A stretch of DNA of 64,000 bases, from contig CM060064.1 of NCBI GenBank assembly GCA_030533445.1, forward strand, positions 40,207,787-40,271,786, read 5' to 3'. Shown in pieces: positions 12,301 through 24,660 of this stretch. The notes below the pieces were generated by a model, which was not told the DNA's origin, did no database searches, and saw only the letters and a program-made list of their open reading frames with translations. Within the stretch, counting starts at the first letter, position 1; every line of letters starts with the position of its first letter. The stretch is from Cyprinodon diabolis. Taxonomy: Eukaryota > Chordata > Actinopteri > Cyprinodontiformes > Cyprinodontidae. A program made the position numbers and the translations under genes.

Positions 12301-15300
12301 CAACGAGTCTCTACCTTTGGATAAAACCACACTAACTGGATTCTGGGAGAAGAGGTCTTCTCAACCAACGTGACTCCCGTTTTCTCTGTCTCTCCAGCCA
12401 TCGCTCAAAGTTTCCACGGATCCTGAACTAACCACTGATACTTCCCTTCGCTCTTCCAGTTCCGGTTCACCAGCACACTGAGTTTCCTGAATCCTATCCC
12501 CGCTGACCTTATCAATAAACCTGTAAAAACTTCTACCCTGGTTCTCTGAGTGGTTAACTGCATGTGGGTCAGATCTCTTAAGAAAATCACTACATTCTGT
12601 AAAAAAAAAAAAAAAAAAAAAAACCTTATCTTTTTCTTTTTCTCTTAATCTTTCTCTAATCCAAATTACTATAAGATGTTGCCCATTGATGAGTTGTCAG
12701 AATTCTCTTATCTAAACGGCGATGATAAATACGGTTGAAAGATCCAGAAAAACAAATGACAGAAAATTCAATAAAATTAATACAGTACTTTATACTGTGA
12801 ATTTATGGGCATCTCTTACAGTATAAATTATACTATTCTGTTTTTAGAAAAAACAAGCTGTTTCCTACATAAAAACTCAAACACATTTAGCGTTCTTGTT
12901 ATTGTCCCGCCAAGAACTTTAACATTTGTTATGCGATAAATGTTACAAAAAATTTGCTACCCTATAGAGTATGACAAGAAGTCCCAACAAAAGCTCCAAA
13001 TTCGCATTTTTTTCCTATTGCAAAAAACATCTCTACCACTCCAGAATGATAGATTTTAAGTTCATTAGAGATTACCTTATGACCATATAAGCCTTCCCAG
13101 GTTGATGAGCTTTCAACATGTTTCATTTTGGAGCCTCCCTGCTGCCACCTTATAAAATATATTCCCGTTTTCAAAGCCTCCAAACTCATATAACATTCAG
13201 AAACGGCTCGCCCAGCAGGAATCAAGACATCGGGCCATTTTATTTTCAGTAATTACAGAGGGGCTCTACAGTCTGAGACAGAGCTGTTGGGGTTTTTGTC
13301 CTTTCTCTGAGTAATGCACAGCCTGAGCTTGGGATTAAATGGTTGGAACATCCAATCCTGGCAGTATGGGCATTTGTTTTAAATATGTTCCAATTCGGAT
13401 GAATCTTTCTATCTACAGAATGATGGGTTGGAAAAGGTTTGAAAATGACCTAATAATCTAATAGTTGATGAAGAGCAGTCATTATGCCATCTTTTGAAGA
13501 CAGCTTTTAACAAACACTTTTATAACGTTGGTCAGATTGGCTGATGCTTCCTTTCCTAAACTCAAAGCAAGCTTCAAATGTCTATTATTTGCACCAATGT
13601 TCCCCCTTTTTTTTGTCCCAGTTTATCAAATCATAACTATTAAAGGTTTGCGTCTTTTTGCAACCATCAAGCTTTTAAAGATGTAAGACAATAAAGTTGA
13701 ATAATAGATTTTTATTCTCAGGTTGATTACTTATGTGGACGTACAACTCCACCTGTCACTCTGCATCTACCTGTTTTCCCCTTACTCGACAGCCTCTACC
13801 GTATTTGAGTCTCTGAAAGTGATGATTAAGCTGTTGCTTAAAACGGTTTACGCATCAAGCAGAAGAGGCTTCCAGAGGGTCGACACATGGACCCTGAAGG
13901 GGGGGGTTGTGAAGCCAAATGTGCCCCTCTGACACAGGGGGAGATGGGTTTATTTTTGGGGAGCGTCATACCAAAGGGGATGGGGCCATAACTAGGTCAG
14001 GAAGTTAGTTGACAACACAAACGTTTGTCTTGAAAGTGCAGGGTGCTGAGTATCAGTACAGATTCTTTACAGGCCTTGGCTGCTTTTTGAAAGAAGAAGA
14101 TGAGAGGCTGCAGCAACATGTTTTTGGCTCTGGTTTCACACAGGGGCAGGCTGTACTGTGTGATTTTACATAAATTATTAGGGGTGGGGGATAATCATTA
14201 AGCTCAGAATTTCAACATACCCATTTGGGATTTGATTAACACCTTCATTACAAGAATTTTGAGACTAAATAAAAAATCTTTCAAATCTTTTTTTTAGGAA
14301 TTAACAAACACCATTACTAGAAGAACTTTAAACTTAAAAGTAAATCTGAATCTTGAAAACAGTCTCCCATCCTTCTTAAAAATGGAAAAAGGGACCCAAG
14401 AAGAGCTTTTTTTTTCTTTTTTTGCTTCTTTGCCCTCTTACAGTTTGCTCATAATATGATTAAACTCATTTTAAATACGTCATTAGGTTTTTATTTTAGA
14501 CATAAAACAGTTGAATAATTTGTATTGAGTCATATTGACATGAAAATAACTTGAACTTGTCAGTTTTAAAGCTACAGTACGTAATTTTAGTAACATCTAA
14601 TGGTCAGACTACAGCAGCATGATTTGCAGTCAGTCAGGAATAATGCATTATTTAAATGTACTTTATTACATTTGATTTGCAAAAGCTGAAAAAAGTGTTA
14701 TCTTTAGATTTGAATCAGTTTTCAATCATAAAATGGCAAAAATTGGGTAAGAAAACATCTGATTTAGTTTTTTGGGTGGGGTGAGGGGGTTCATATCATG
14801 ATAGATACCAACTCCCAATATACAATAAAACCCCTCCCAAATGACCCAATGCACCATCCCTGAAGTGGGCGTAATTGTTTTCCAATTTCTAGACTATTTA
14901 TCCCGCACTCCGAATACAGAATCTTTGTATCAGAAATGCTGAGGTGTGTAAACCCTAAAAGAGCCACTGACTACATTTAAGTAAAATTTAAATTAACAGT
15001 TAAGAAACCTCTGATAGTAAAAACAGTTCATGAACTGTATGACAAAAGTTGAATAAGTTCATAAATTTTAAATGTACTACAGTTGTAAAATTATCTATTC
15101 ACAATTCAAGTTTAAGGGATTTTTATGTTAACTTCAGTAAAGATTTAAAATATTAAAATTTTCATCATGCGAGATGTTCCATTCTGACGCCTCCTAACTG
15201 CCGTCTTCAAAGATAATCCGGTTTTCACAGCACCCCAAACACATTAAACATCCATCAGGTTTCTCCAAACAGCACATGCAGCATAAATCAAGCTGCGGGG

Positions 15301-18300
15301 CCAACCGATTTTATTGCCAGTGTTTACCTCAGAATCTCCTACTACGTGTGGTTCCAGACAAAACTCACACACAGTCAACGTATGTTGCAATAGCTGACAA
15401 AATACAAAAATGTATGTAGACTTTGACGCCAAAGAAAGATTAATTGCAACAATGTGGGAGTGCGCTGCAGGATGGCAAACTCTCTGCACTCAGTTAGCAT
15501 GAAGACTGGAAAGGAGTTTTTTTCCTAAGCTTCTGCAACTTTGTAATTCAAACCAAAAGGGGAGCATTACGTTAATTTTTTGATGCATTTGACTATTCAA
15601 AGCCACACTCTGCAGGTGTCCTCAGAATGTGAGAGCTTTGAATTGCTTCAAAAATCTTGCCTGAAAAGGCAAATATTTCTGAGTCACAATCTGAAAATCA
15701 TAAATCTTCTCAGCTATGTTTTTTCACTTTAGTATTCATATTTACGGATTTCAATGAAGAAACAGTAAAAATAAACTTTTAAAGAAAATTCGAAGCAAAG
15801 CTTGTTTGAGACAGTTTGGACAGACAGCTTGGACTTTTTATCTACATAATGCCTTTCACCCATAAATGTTAGTGATGCTAACAGACAGTAAAAGAGCTAT
15901 ATATTCAATAACAGCTGCTTGTTGTTATTCTCTTCTTTTTAATTTTAGAGGCATTTCCATGTAAAACACTGAAAAAGGAGATGTTCCTGAGTTTGATCGT
16001 ATTATTTTCCTTTAGGGGTTGGTTTGCAGGTTACCAGGTAACAAATCTAGCAAGAAAGCACAAATAAAGTGGTGATAGAAACTAAATCTAAATCTAAAGG
16101 TTTGTGCCTTTTTTAAATCATTATACCTTTACACACTGACTCTTAATTGTGAGCTAGGCGCATTAGTGTACACTTAGATGTACTCAAGATCTCGAAATGC
16201 ACCAAAGACAAGTCACCTTTAGCACAGAAAATTAATTAATTTTTGTCTCAGTTTTGAACAGATAACATCACTTTTTTGTCCTTTTGGGCCCCTAAAACCC
16301 TGAGATACTGTGTCCTACTTTCTCTGAGATGTGAAACAGCTTCTATAATGAGTTGATCTAGGCAAACTTTTTTTTTATCTGAAGTGCATATACATTTCCA
16401 ATGTTTCTGTGCTGGAACCTCTCTGGAGGTGTACATGCAGATGCAGCTGTTTTTAATGCATATCAGTCATTACTTTAGTAGCTTCTAGGAAAGATGGCAA
16501 TTGGTAAACAGGATAAAATGACTGTTTCCTTTTACTTGTTTTTTATAGAAAAAAGTCTCACAAAATGAGACTGACAAAGAGGAATTGTTAAGTTGTATTA
16601 AGCTTATTTTTGTTGGGACATCAATAATTTATTTAAAACAGATCACAAAAGTCCCATCAGGCAGTTTGAATACAGACCGCGCCATGTGTCTTGAGTAACG
16701 CTACTTTTTGGTAACTTCAATAATGTTTTACAGTAAACAGTCAAATTGTTCATAGTTACTGGTGATGATCTTAATTTAATAGACCTAAACTTGTTAAACA
16801 TCCTTTATCTTAAGGAACATAACAGGAATGTTTTTTATTTCATTTGATAAAACATACATTGCTTCTTTTCTTAATATTAAGGACTAAATCATTGACAGTA
16901 CAATAAAACCAAACTAAATGTAAACTATCTTTAACTGTATATCAATGTTTATAAGTATTCAAGACACTAAAGTAAGCATAAAATAAGATAGTATTTTGAC
17001 ATGAAGACAAAACTTTTTCTTGTATTATTTCACCCTAACCTTGTACAAAATATTCATTTGAAAAAAAAATATATAAATTAAAAACAATCCACTGGACTTT
17101 GTTTCCAAGTTTGAAAAATTTCGCTTCCCATCCAAGACTTTTTTTTTGGAATGACTATGACCTGAATGACTGCGAATCTTCACCAGCGCTTCTACAAAAC
17201 AAGTCAGTGGAGAACTAGTTTTAATATCTGCAAATTAAATTATTTATTTTTTTTTTACACTTTTTGACATATTTTTAGGAACACAGTGACTTTTCATGAG
17301 TGTCTGCTGTTAGCTGTGACATATTTAATGACTTTTATCATTAAAATCTAGCAGGTGTCACAAAGCCAGGAATTGGTTGGAAACCCGACAAGTGCAGCTT
17401 TTTACGTTGAATAATTTAAGCAGGTTTTAAAATATTGTGTACTTTCAACTTAATATAAAAAAATGAATAATAATATGTGTGTTGTGTCAAAATTGTAAAT
17501 AAGCATAAACATAAATAGAAGAAACTATTCAATTTAAGTGATTAAATCTTCCACTTTAGGAATACAGTCTTAAAAACCTCAATTTTAAAAGGATTTTACA
17601 TTCTAGGAATTAAATAACCAATTCATTAATGCAGATGTCTATCACCATGTAAACCTAAATAACTTATTTTCGATAAAACTAAGATCTGGTTAAGAGTGTG
17701 TTTATGGGAGAGGTTTGAACTAGATTTGTCTAATGCATGAGTTAAAAACTCCATCTGATATTCTCATCGGATCTATTGTCCGTCTAACAACCTGAATCAC
17801 TGGCAACTTGTCAAATGGGTGTGAGTTACAGCTTCCAAAAGGTTGCAGTAGAGCAACAAGCTTGGGCCACTTCCTTCCTCAATTTGTCTCCTGTTATTTA
17901 TTTCATATCGCTGCGTTTTACGGAGATCGGCCCACGCTAAGAGACCGAAGTTTAGTTGCAGAGGTAGTAGGAAAGTGGAAGCCACTTGCTAGACAGCACT
18001 TCCTCCAACCCCGTCTGCAGCCTCCTGAAACGATAGACAGGAACATCTGGAATACGATCGCCCAATGACGCAGCCACATCTGGAGCGCAATGAGCCCCCG
18101 CCATGAAGTTAGCAAAACACAGTAGCGAGTGAAAAGCCTTCTTCTTGTCCTGAGGGCGCCTCTGTTTTCACAACATGGCATTAATGTGCTAATGGAGGTT
18201 CAGTAATGTCTGAACCCCAGAGGAAACAGGCAGATTGGAGGGACATACTTGTCTTTCAGTGAGGTCAAGGTTCACGGCGATCTCGTAGCGCCTTAGTCGG

Positions 18301-21300
18301 GTCAGGTAGTTGTGGTGGGCGAACTCGGCCTCCAGCTCTCGGATTTGCTCCTTGGTGAACGCCGTCCTCTCCTTTCTGGGCTTGCTGCTCACGTCTGGCT
18401 TGTAATTCCCATCCTGGGACTCTGAAATCAAACACCACACAGGGTTTCTCTTGTGCTCAGGGCAGATTTCCATGCGAGGAAAATAAGAAATAAGGCAGGT
18501 GCAAGAAATAAGGCCACTTAGAAGGAATTGAGAGCTGTCTGTCAAACTTAATCGTCCAATTGTTGTTTATGGAGAGTTGAGGTGGGTTGAAGGACTGAAA
18601 ACTATAAGAGAAGCTAAACAGAAAATAAGACTTTATTTTCACAATCTTTGTTTGCTTTCATTTTTGCTTTATCTTGGAAGGCTTCAAAATCAGGGGGAAA
18701 AAAAATAGTTCCCCAAGATTAGGCTTTAAAAACTCTGGAGGAAGAATTTGAGGCAAGAAGGTATATTAACCTCTTATATGAGACATTAACAAAGCAAAAA
18801 CTGTAGTATCTGCAATCATTATCAGTTGTGCCATCACTGGAAAAACTGCCTTTTCTTATTTTATGCATTTATCCATTAGGGGCCCAACAGTTGGCATTTT
18901 AAATCATAGCAGTTCTGAGCTTTTTTTGTGTTTTTTTTTCTTGACTCACTTTAAATATGCATACTAAACTGAAAGGAAGCAAGAATTGCCATGGAGATTT
19001 ATCAGTGGGTCGGTTCTGTAGCACGCTTTAGTGCAGCAGGTCTACGTCAAGCAAAACTGTAAATAGTCCTGTCGACTCATCTAAGGTTTCTCCTCAGACG
19101 AAGCCTTGCTTACTGGTGCTGTCTCTCTTGTCATAAAGACAGTCCTACTTCCAATTAGAAGTAAGTTTTTTAATAACCATCAAAAGAGCAGGATGAGAAG
19201 ATGCTGAAAAGGCACAAGTGCTTATTTAGAGTCCAAGACAAACAAACAGAGACGTAAACTCCAAGAATTCCCACATAAATTTTGTAAAATTAAACATGTT
19301 ATTGCCTCTCCCCACAGCTCGTGCCTGGCTCCCCTTTGACCCGGCCTTACCCTCCCTGTAATTTTAAACCGAGCAGCAAGTGGCTGATCCTAAAGACAAA
19401 CTGACCTGCTGCCTTTCCTTTACGCAGACGTTATTTAAAAAAAAAAAAAATGAAAGCAGAAGACAGACAGCCGCTTTACAGCAGGCGGGCCTGCAGTTAA
19501 AACGAGCGGCTGAACTTTTATGGCACCGCTGCTGCACCACACCAATTAGGTCCCCGCTGTAACTTTCATCTGTCCACAAAAAAGGAGGAATAATATGAGC
19601 AAAGCACACACACCCAGACAGGGCATGCAGTTTGAGGCTGCCAAATAAATTTGGTTTAGTTCAACAGGGATCCTCCTGAAAAACTGTGGAAGAATAGATG
19701 CCCAAAAGTAGAACCTCCAGTTGTAAAATTTGTTTTTAATGTATTTTGTTTCCAAATAAGGTTAATTTTATTCAAAGTGATATCAGCTTGACATTACTGC
19801 TTTTTTAACAATACCCAAACAAATAAACATTTTTTAATGTTCCTCTAAACATCTAGTGTTTCTTTAAGCACAGCCACTCCCATGACAGCTCAATGAGTTT
19901 GGTATAAACCCCTGAACCCCAAACCATTCAGCATGACCATGAAAAGACAGCTTAGACTGAAAAGAGGCCATAAACTGATTCATATTTGAGAGGACGATAA
20001 CAAGGAAATTAATTCTAGGGTTTGCTTTTTATTTCTGCATCTTTACTCAAGTTGACCCTTAAGCCCCTGGTCCAGATGCTGAAACCCAATCAGAGCTGCA
20101 ACTCATGCAAAAGGTAGCCAGCTGATATTTAGACAGCTGACGGAGTCTGCAGCATAGTTAGCCTCAGTAATCAGAACGATTGGTCGCACTGCTGCGAGAC
20201 GCCCGGCTCTTGTAAAGCTGCGGGGGGAAGCGGGATTGGGATGCAGAAGCTTGGTTTTTAGAGGCAGTGAAGGAAAATTTGAGGTAGTTTGTTGAATCAC
20301 TGGATCAAATATGCGACTGCAACATTTTCCATGAGGAGAGCTGATTATTTAGCAAAAGAAAAGGACAAACAAAACTATAAATTAGCCTTTGCTTGGTTAC
20401 ATGATTGTGCCATTTTTATTATTATACAGCTATACTACTGAGGTAGCTTATAACTGTAATTATAAATTTTTTCAAATAAAGCGATTAAGGAAATGCAACC
20501 ATATTTGAAATATAACCCCCCCCCGCCAAAAAAAACAAACAAACAAAATACAATAGACTGTCAGTAAAAGTGAAAAGCACAAATATTGTGCACAGATATT
20601 GCAAAATAAAATAGGATTAAAAACAGTCAATGGTAATTGTCACAGATAAGCTTTAATTAACATTTGGTTTTAAGAGTAAAGTAGAAATTATAAAAGTTTT
20701 AGAATATTAATAAAGGCAGGTATTGTGCGCTGCTTGGCTGCACCATTGCTCAGCCTTGTCTAAACAGTAGTGAGCAAGTTTATTTGATTGTTTCAAACGT
20801 ACAGTTTATAAAAACATAAAAACAGTATATCACCGCAAACGTTTGTTTGATTTTAAAATCAATTCAAAATTTTGCTATTTGAGCAAAACTAATTAACCAC
20901 ATGATGTAAAATTTGTGGAAATGTTGGGAAAAAAATTGTTCAAAAATGTTTATGGATCTCTTTAGAGTCTCACATTTTTTAAAAGGACAGAATGAACAGA
21001 CAGGACCCGTTTCCTTAAAACTCTGACTAATATCATGTCTCCAGCATGAGTCTCTGTGACCCTGACCGTTTATCACACCATAATTGATTATCCTGGTTAC
21101 TAAAGGTCATAAATGTTTTGTAGGCCATCAAAGTAATATCTTTTTTTTTATTATGTTGAATTTATTTTGTAAAAATCTTTCAAAAACAAATTGGGAAGTA
21201 AAAGTTTGAAAATAAAATAAAACCTAAAGCCTAAAATCTCCAAGTTTATACCTAGAAATATATCACAAAAACTAATTAAAAAAAAATTCAGACACTAAAT

Positions 21301-22618
21301 GTATTAGTCAGTTAGTTATAGTTTAGCTTCTGTGATATTCAGTAGTAATTGAGAAAACATTTCAAATAGACGGGATTAGTATAAAGTTAAGTAATTGAAA
21401 TAAATCAAGAAACTATATTTTTATTTTATTAGATTATTGTAATTTCAAAACACACTCAGCTATGATTTATATTTACCACAAGATTTAAGCAGGAAAAGCA
21501 TGAAAGGTCTGCATCTGCCGGGCGTTAAGTGCGGCACGAGGCGCCGCTGCAGCCCTTTTACAGTCCATGACATCAATTCTTTACTGTGCACCTCATTTTG
21601 TGCCCTCTGAAGAGTGCCGCAACAAACCAGATGTGATTCTTTTTTTTTAAGCAAAACACAGCGGGAGTAAGAAATGCTATGGAGGCTATGATATGGCCTT
21701 TTGCTCCATGCCTCGGCACCCCTGCAGCCTGTATCAGCCAACACCTACAAACTGCTTCTCAGACACTCTTTTTGTTTTTCTATCAGAGCAGCAGAACTCC
21801 CAACAGCTGAGCTGTTGAATGATCCCGACTGACGCATACAGATGTTTGTGGTCTTCTGGAACTGGGGTTGGAAATTTTGGAAAAAAGATCTTATTTATTT
21901 TAAAGCATTTACCTTTCAAAAAGATCTCAGAAGAATTAAAGCTTTAGTCTGTTGTTTTAAAACATGTCAAAAATTGATTCTTTTTCAAAGCAGATGTAGA
22001 ATAAAAAAAATAACCTTTCAGCCTCTGCAATTTTTCCATTTTCCTCCTTTTAGTCCCAGAATTCCTCTTACCTGAGCTGTCACTTTTCCTCTTGCCGTTC
22101 CTCTTCTCCGCTTCAGCGGGTGACAGGGTCTGTCTGCCGAAGTCTGCGGGCACACAGGAAACCCCTGTTGGGGTGCTGCCACTACCCAGAGTTGGTGTGC
22201 TGGCACATATGCTGGGTGCACCGGGGTGGCCCAGGTCTGGAGCCGTGGGCCCGTTGTCATGGGACGACAGGGGATGTGGATGGCAAATGCTGTGGCGTGC
22301 GCCGCCACCAGGTGACGGCATCTGTGGGATGTGCCAGGATCCGTGGTGCTGAGGCTGGTGGTGATGCTGCTGGGAGGGCAGGTGGCTCCGGTGGTGGTGG
22401 TGCTGCCCAGAAAATAGACCATCGTCGCCCGGGTAGCTGGAGATGACGCATGGAGAAGGTGAGGATGTAGAGGAGGAGGATGAGGAAGAAGCCAAGTCTG
22501 GGTAGGAGATGTGATCCGTCCGTCCATGGAGCGTCAGGGGAGACTGGGTGAAGGCGGGATGCAAAGCCTGCGCCGGGGCATGGGGGCTCCGCAGGCAGCC
22601 AAACAGTGTGTGATCCAT
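9107..22618 (-). CDS. meox2: Mesenchyme homeobox 2 transcription factor (whole gene, three coding exons)
   Basis: Coding exons 22618-22072 (547 nt), 18421-18249 (173 nt) and 9325-9107 (219 nt) join in phase to 312 residues, close to the 304 of human MEOX2. The start at 22618 gives the family's [14 protein letters not shown] opening in good Kozak context. Seven serines lie at 44-50 and a His-rich tract at 73-92. The homeodomain is 197-256, with W244, F245, N247 and R249 of helix 3 (WFQNRR) present. The C-terminus ends [15 protein letters not shown], diagnostic for MEOX2 rather than MEOX1. The protein is a nuclear DNA-binding regulator of somite, muscle and vascular development. All splice sites are GT-AG and no disabling change is seen. 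Whether this is the only copy or one of the teleost a/b duplicates cannot be told here. Confidence 0.96.
9620..10120. repeat. meox2: Unclassified interspersed repeat in meox2 intron 2
   Basis: A pyrimidine- and GT-rich block (for example CTGATTGCGCTCTCCGCTGC near 9840) whose style matches promoter or UTR-like fish retroelement segments. There are no termini and no coding frame. The assignment rests on composition and general resemblance only. Confidence 0.3.
10207..10466 (+). mobile_element. tRNA-derived SINE, copy 1
   Basis: The head reads GGCGGCCTAGTGGTTAGGGC (A-box-like) then GGCGTTCAAGCCCCAC (B-box-like), as in a tRNA gene. It is followed by a tRNA-unrelated body (GGGTCCCTGAGCAAAGATCC ... 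CATTGCTCTGTACTTGTGAC) and an A-rich tail with AATAAA. Two further copies on the minus strand, 27846-28062 and 48546-48766, share body and tail. Such SINEs are transcribed by RNA polymerase III and mobilised by a partner LINE. Confidence 0.85.
10661..11398. mobile_element. Non-autonomous hAT-type transposon, 738 bp, in meox2 intron 2
   Basis: The left end CAGTGGTGTCAAAGGTA and the right end TTACTTGACATCTCTG form imperfect inverted repeats, and both subterminal regions are rich in AAGTA/TACTT motifs. A perfect 8-bp duplication, GCAACACC, lies at 10653-10660 and 11399-11406. No transposase frame exists, and the middle (10900-11180) is unrelated filler. The short gap 10467-10652 to its left holds nothing I recognise. 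Confidence 0.9.
11630..11740 (+). mobile_element. 3' tail of an RTE/Rex3-like LINE with TTCTA repeats
   Basis: The sequence TTTGCTGCTGTAAACACC followed by a phrase on 'TTTCCACACTGTGGGACAATAAAGG' lines and a (TTCTA)n tail matches what I know of fish RTE-type LINE 3' ends. Only about 110 bp remain. Confidence 0.5.
11880..12623 (+). mobile_element. Poly(A)-tailed retroposon, family unknown
   Basis: A block of about 740 bp, GC-richer than its surroundings, ends in a 23-base A run (12601-12623), with AATAAA at about 12513. This indicates reverse-transcribed insertion in plus orientation. Its open frame at 12119-12373 has no recognisable domain. No target duplication was found. It could be the 3' end of a LINE or a processed non-coding transcript. 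Confidence 0.5.
17088..17198 (+). mobile_element. Tail of a Penelope-like element
   Basis: The phrase GGAATGACTATGACCTGAAT followed by GCGAATCTTCACCAGCGC matches the 3' end of the better preserved Penelope-like copy at 60080-60165, and the CCACTGGACTT-type wording before it matches too. Only the terminal 110 bp are present. Confidence 0.6.
18249..18421 (-). CDS. meox2: meox2 coding exon 2
   Basis: Starts after a TTTCAG acceptor and ends at a GTATGT donor. It encodes ESQDGNYK, the basic KPRKERTAF entry of the homeodomain, helices 1 and 2, and the turn up to LDLTERQ. The phase is 1 at entry and 0 at exit, matching the known MEOX gene structure in which the intron falls just before VKVWFQNRR. 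Confidence 0.96.
18422..22071 (-). other. meox2: meox2 intron 1 (3.65 kb)
   Basis: The donor is GTAAGAG and the acceptor TTTCAG. No mobile element stands out, in contrast to intron 2. GC-richer islands at about 19360-19600, 20100-20240 and 21490-21760 break an otherwise AT-rich sequence. A repeat-poor first intron next to a developmental regulator is a usual place for enhancers, which is inference only. Confidence 0.75.
22072..22618 (-). CDS. meox2: meox2 coding exon 1
   Basis: Encodes residues 1-182 plus the first base of codon 183. It contains the N-terminal [10 protein letters not shown] motif, the serine run, the His/Gln-rich activation segment and the conserved [17 protein letters not shown] end. 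The donor is GTAAGAG just past 22072. An in-frame GTG 15 bases upstream would extend the frame by five residues but is not a plausible eukaryotic start. The other strand also has long open frames here because the exon is GC-rich; those are shadows. Confidence 0.95.
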
Positions 22619-22992
22619 GGAGTACAAACTCACAAGGCCCTCTAGTGAGGGTGGGATGGGTGAGTGGAAGTAGCAAAGTCAGAAAATCAACCAAAAACAA
22701 CAAATGGAAAGATCACAAGCACATATCCAGGTTACTTTTCCTATTTTTTTCCGTTAACTGAAAAAAAATTATAATAATAAATCAAATAGCAAAATGAGCT
22801 GGAAAATGGGCGTCCTGTGGTAATCCGGAGCATGCGGCTGGTTGGCAGGCTGCGCAGAATAAACAGTTAGCCCAGGACAAGCTGCTGCAGAACTTCTCAG
22901 ATGTCAGGAGGAACAGAGGAGTGGAGCTCGAAGCTGGAAGCACAGGAGGTTCCTAGGAGCTGCAGAACAGGGGAGCCTGGGAAGGGGATGTT
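22619..22992 (-). promoter_or_regulatory. meox2: Probable meox2 5' UTR
   Basis: This lies between the start codon and the TATA-like site. On the minus strand it contains an upstream open frame, ATG at 22833 to TAG at 22741, 30 codons long, which would lie in the leader if transcription starts near 22970. No splice signal is needed to connect it to the main start. Confidence 0.35.
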
Positions 22993-23001
22993 ATAAATAG
23001 G
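22990..23001 (-). promoter_or_regulatory. meox2: TATA-like box upstream of meox2
   Basis: The minus strand reads CCCTATTTATAACATCC. It is placed so that a start about 25-30 bp downstream would give a leader of roughly 350 nt. Another AT-rich TATATATAT run lies at 23056-23064. No CpG island replaces it. Confidence 0.4.
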
Positions 23002-23009
23002 GTGTAACG

Positions 23010-24591
23010 TGAGACGGAGGCTGGGTCACAGACAGCATAGGCACTACTGACCACATATATATATGATCATCCTCCAAAAAGCACAGCACAATAAATCCAC
23101 ACTATTAAAAAAAAGCTGAGCTTTTTGAAAGACAGCTGATATATGCCGAACTTGGATTTGACCTCTTGTGCCCATCTCCTTTTTTTCTCCCACTTTAAAA
23201 AACAGTGTTATTGCTCCATGGGTGGGGCTGAAGGAAAGGGAGGTCGTATGAGGGGAAGTGGGAGATGGAAGGGAGAGGTGTCAAAGGTTAACCCAGCATG
23301 TTACCCTGTGTTTGTCAGACTGGACTCAAACAAAAACTTTAACAGTGGTTGAGGTTGACTGAGATGATTGCTGCCGTTACTGGTTTCCTTTAGTTTTTCA
23401 TGCATTCTATTCACATTTCCTCCATTGTTGAGTAGGTATCTGCTCTGTCCTTTTGTCACTTTAATTAACAGCAGAGTGTAAATCCTTGGATCGTGATGCC
23501 TTGTCTAACTTATCCATCCTGTTTATTAGAAGCCCTGCTATTTTATCCACAGATACGTTTCTCCCCATCACTGATCTCTCTTTCAAATCACCTCAGATGA
23601 CCTTCGGCGTACCCTAAGGTTCCATATTACTGTATGCCCAAGGAGTATCTCTTTATCCTATGACAGTGGGATTTATTTAACTCTTGCAGCTAATAAATCA
23701 TCATCTTTAATTTTCAATGCTTATGTTTTTTGGTGTGAAATTTTGGTTTTGGTAAAAAGGACTGTGCTTTAAAAATAAATGTCATTGGAACAGCCTTTGT
23801 TCCTGTCAGCGAAAAAGCAATATAAAACCTATATTTTTCCTTTCTCTGACATCCATAGTTTGCTTTTTAATGTTCTCGGTTTCCTGTTTAAGTGACATTA
23901 AATATTTCTGTTTTGCTTCATTGAGGCTGATGTGTTTTACTGAATACGAAGCATCTTGGTTCAAATATTAGATCAGTGTGGAATAAATTAGCTCTATTAA
24001 TTTACTGACATTCATGCATCCATTTTTCTCTCATTCATCCACTGTAGTCATAAAATCAGACTCGCTTTTAAGTAACCAGAAGAAGAGGAGTGAAAAGAAA
24101 AAGAAAAAGAAATAATTTTCTATTCAGAATCTTTTTTTGTCAATTAACATTTTATACAGCTTTATTGACAGGTCTGCTGTCCCAATACAGTGAATTTCTA
24201 TGTCTTTTAAATTAACAGATTTACTGATTAAATATGTATCTGTAAATCTCTGACTATAGATATACAGTATCATGTATATATGTATCATAAACAAGAAAAA
24301 TATGTGCAAGTTTAGAATAAATAAGAACAGAATTAGAATAATTAAGTGTGTCATTGCTATGAAGTCACATCTTCATGTTTGATGTAGAAAAGCATTTGAA
24401 TGAATGTATAATATGGAAGAAATATACAGTAATCTGTCTTCTTTTAAACCTGGGAGGTTAAAATATAATTTTTTTCCTGAAGTATTGTTCGCTTAATTTA
24501 AGAAATCCGTTAAAGAGTGGATAAAACAAATGGAAAATCTCTTTCTGCCTTAGATATTTTGCAGCTCGGCCTGATTTTACAGAGGGAACAC
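23010..24591. other. Upstream flank of meox2 without a recognisable gene
   Basis: Apparently unique sequence, becoming AT-rich rightward. Short frames at 23143-23352 and 24124-24354 show no coding character. Proximal enhancer content is likely by position but unproven. Confidence 0.45.
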
Positions 24592-24660
24592 TCATAATAT
24601 GTCCGCACTCTCGGGATCCAGCTGGACGTCGCAGGCTGTGCCACAGACTCCGTAGGCCGC
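24592..24660 (-). other. Possible small terminal coding exon (unconfirmed)
   Basis: On the minus strand a pyrimidine tract and TTTCTCAG precede 23 codons reading AAYGVCGTACDVQLDPESAD then I-L and TGA. The third codon positions are GC-rich (GCC TAC GGA GTC TGT GGC) inside AT-rich DNA, as in real fish exons. I do not recognise the peptide. A short conserved non-coding element could look the same. Confidence 0.25.

Larger units (their letters stand above)
9326..18248 (-). other. meox2: meox2 intron 2 (8.9 kb)
   Basis: The ends are a consensus GTATGT donor and a CCACAG acceptor on the minus strand. Annotated insertions lie at 9620-10120, 10207-10466, 10661-11398, 11630-11740, 11880-12623 and 17088-17198. 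The stretch 12624-17087 shows no gene and no clear repeat; it is AT-rich apparently unique DNA. The last kilobase (17750-18180) is GC-richer and could hold regulatory sequence. Confidence 0.85.

Noticed and set aside
22018..22703. Long open frames on both strands over meox2 exon 1
   Set aside because: They are shadows of the GC-rich coding exon. Only the frame starting at 22618 joins in phase to exons 2 and 3.
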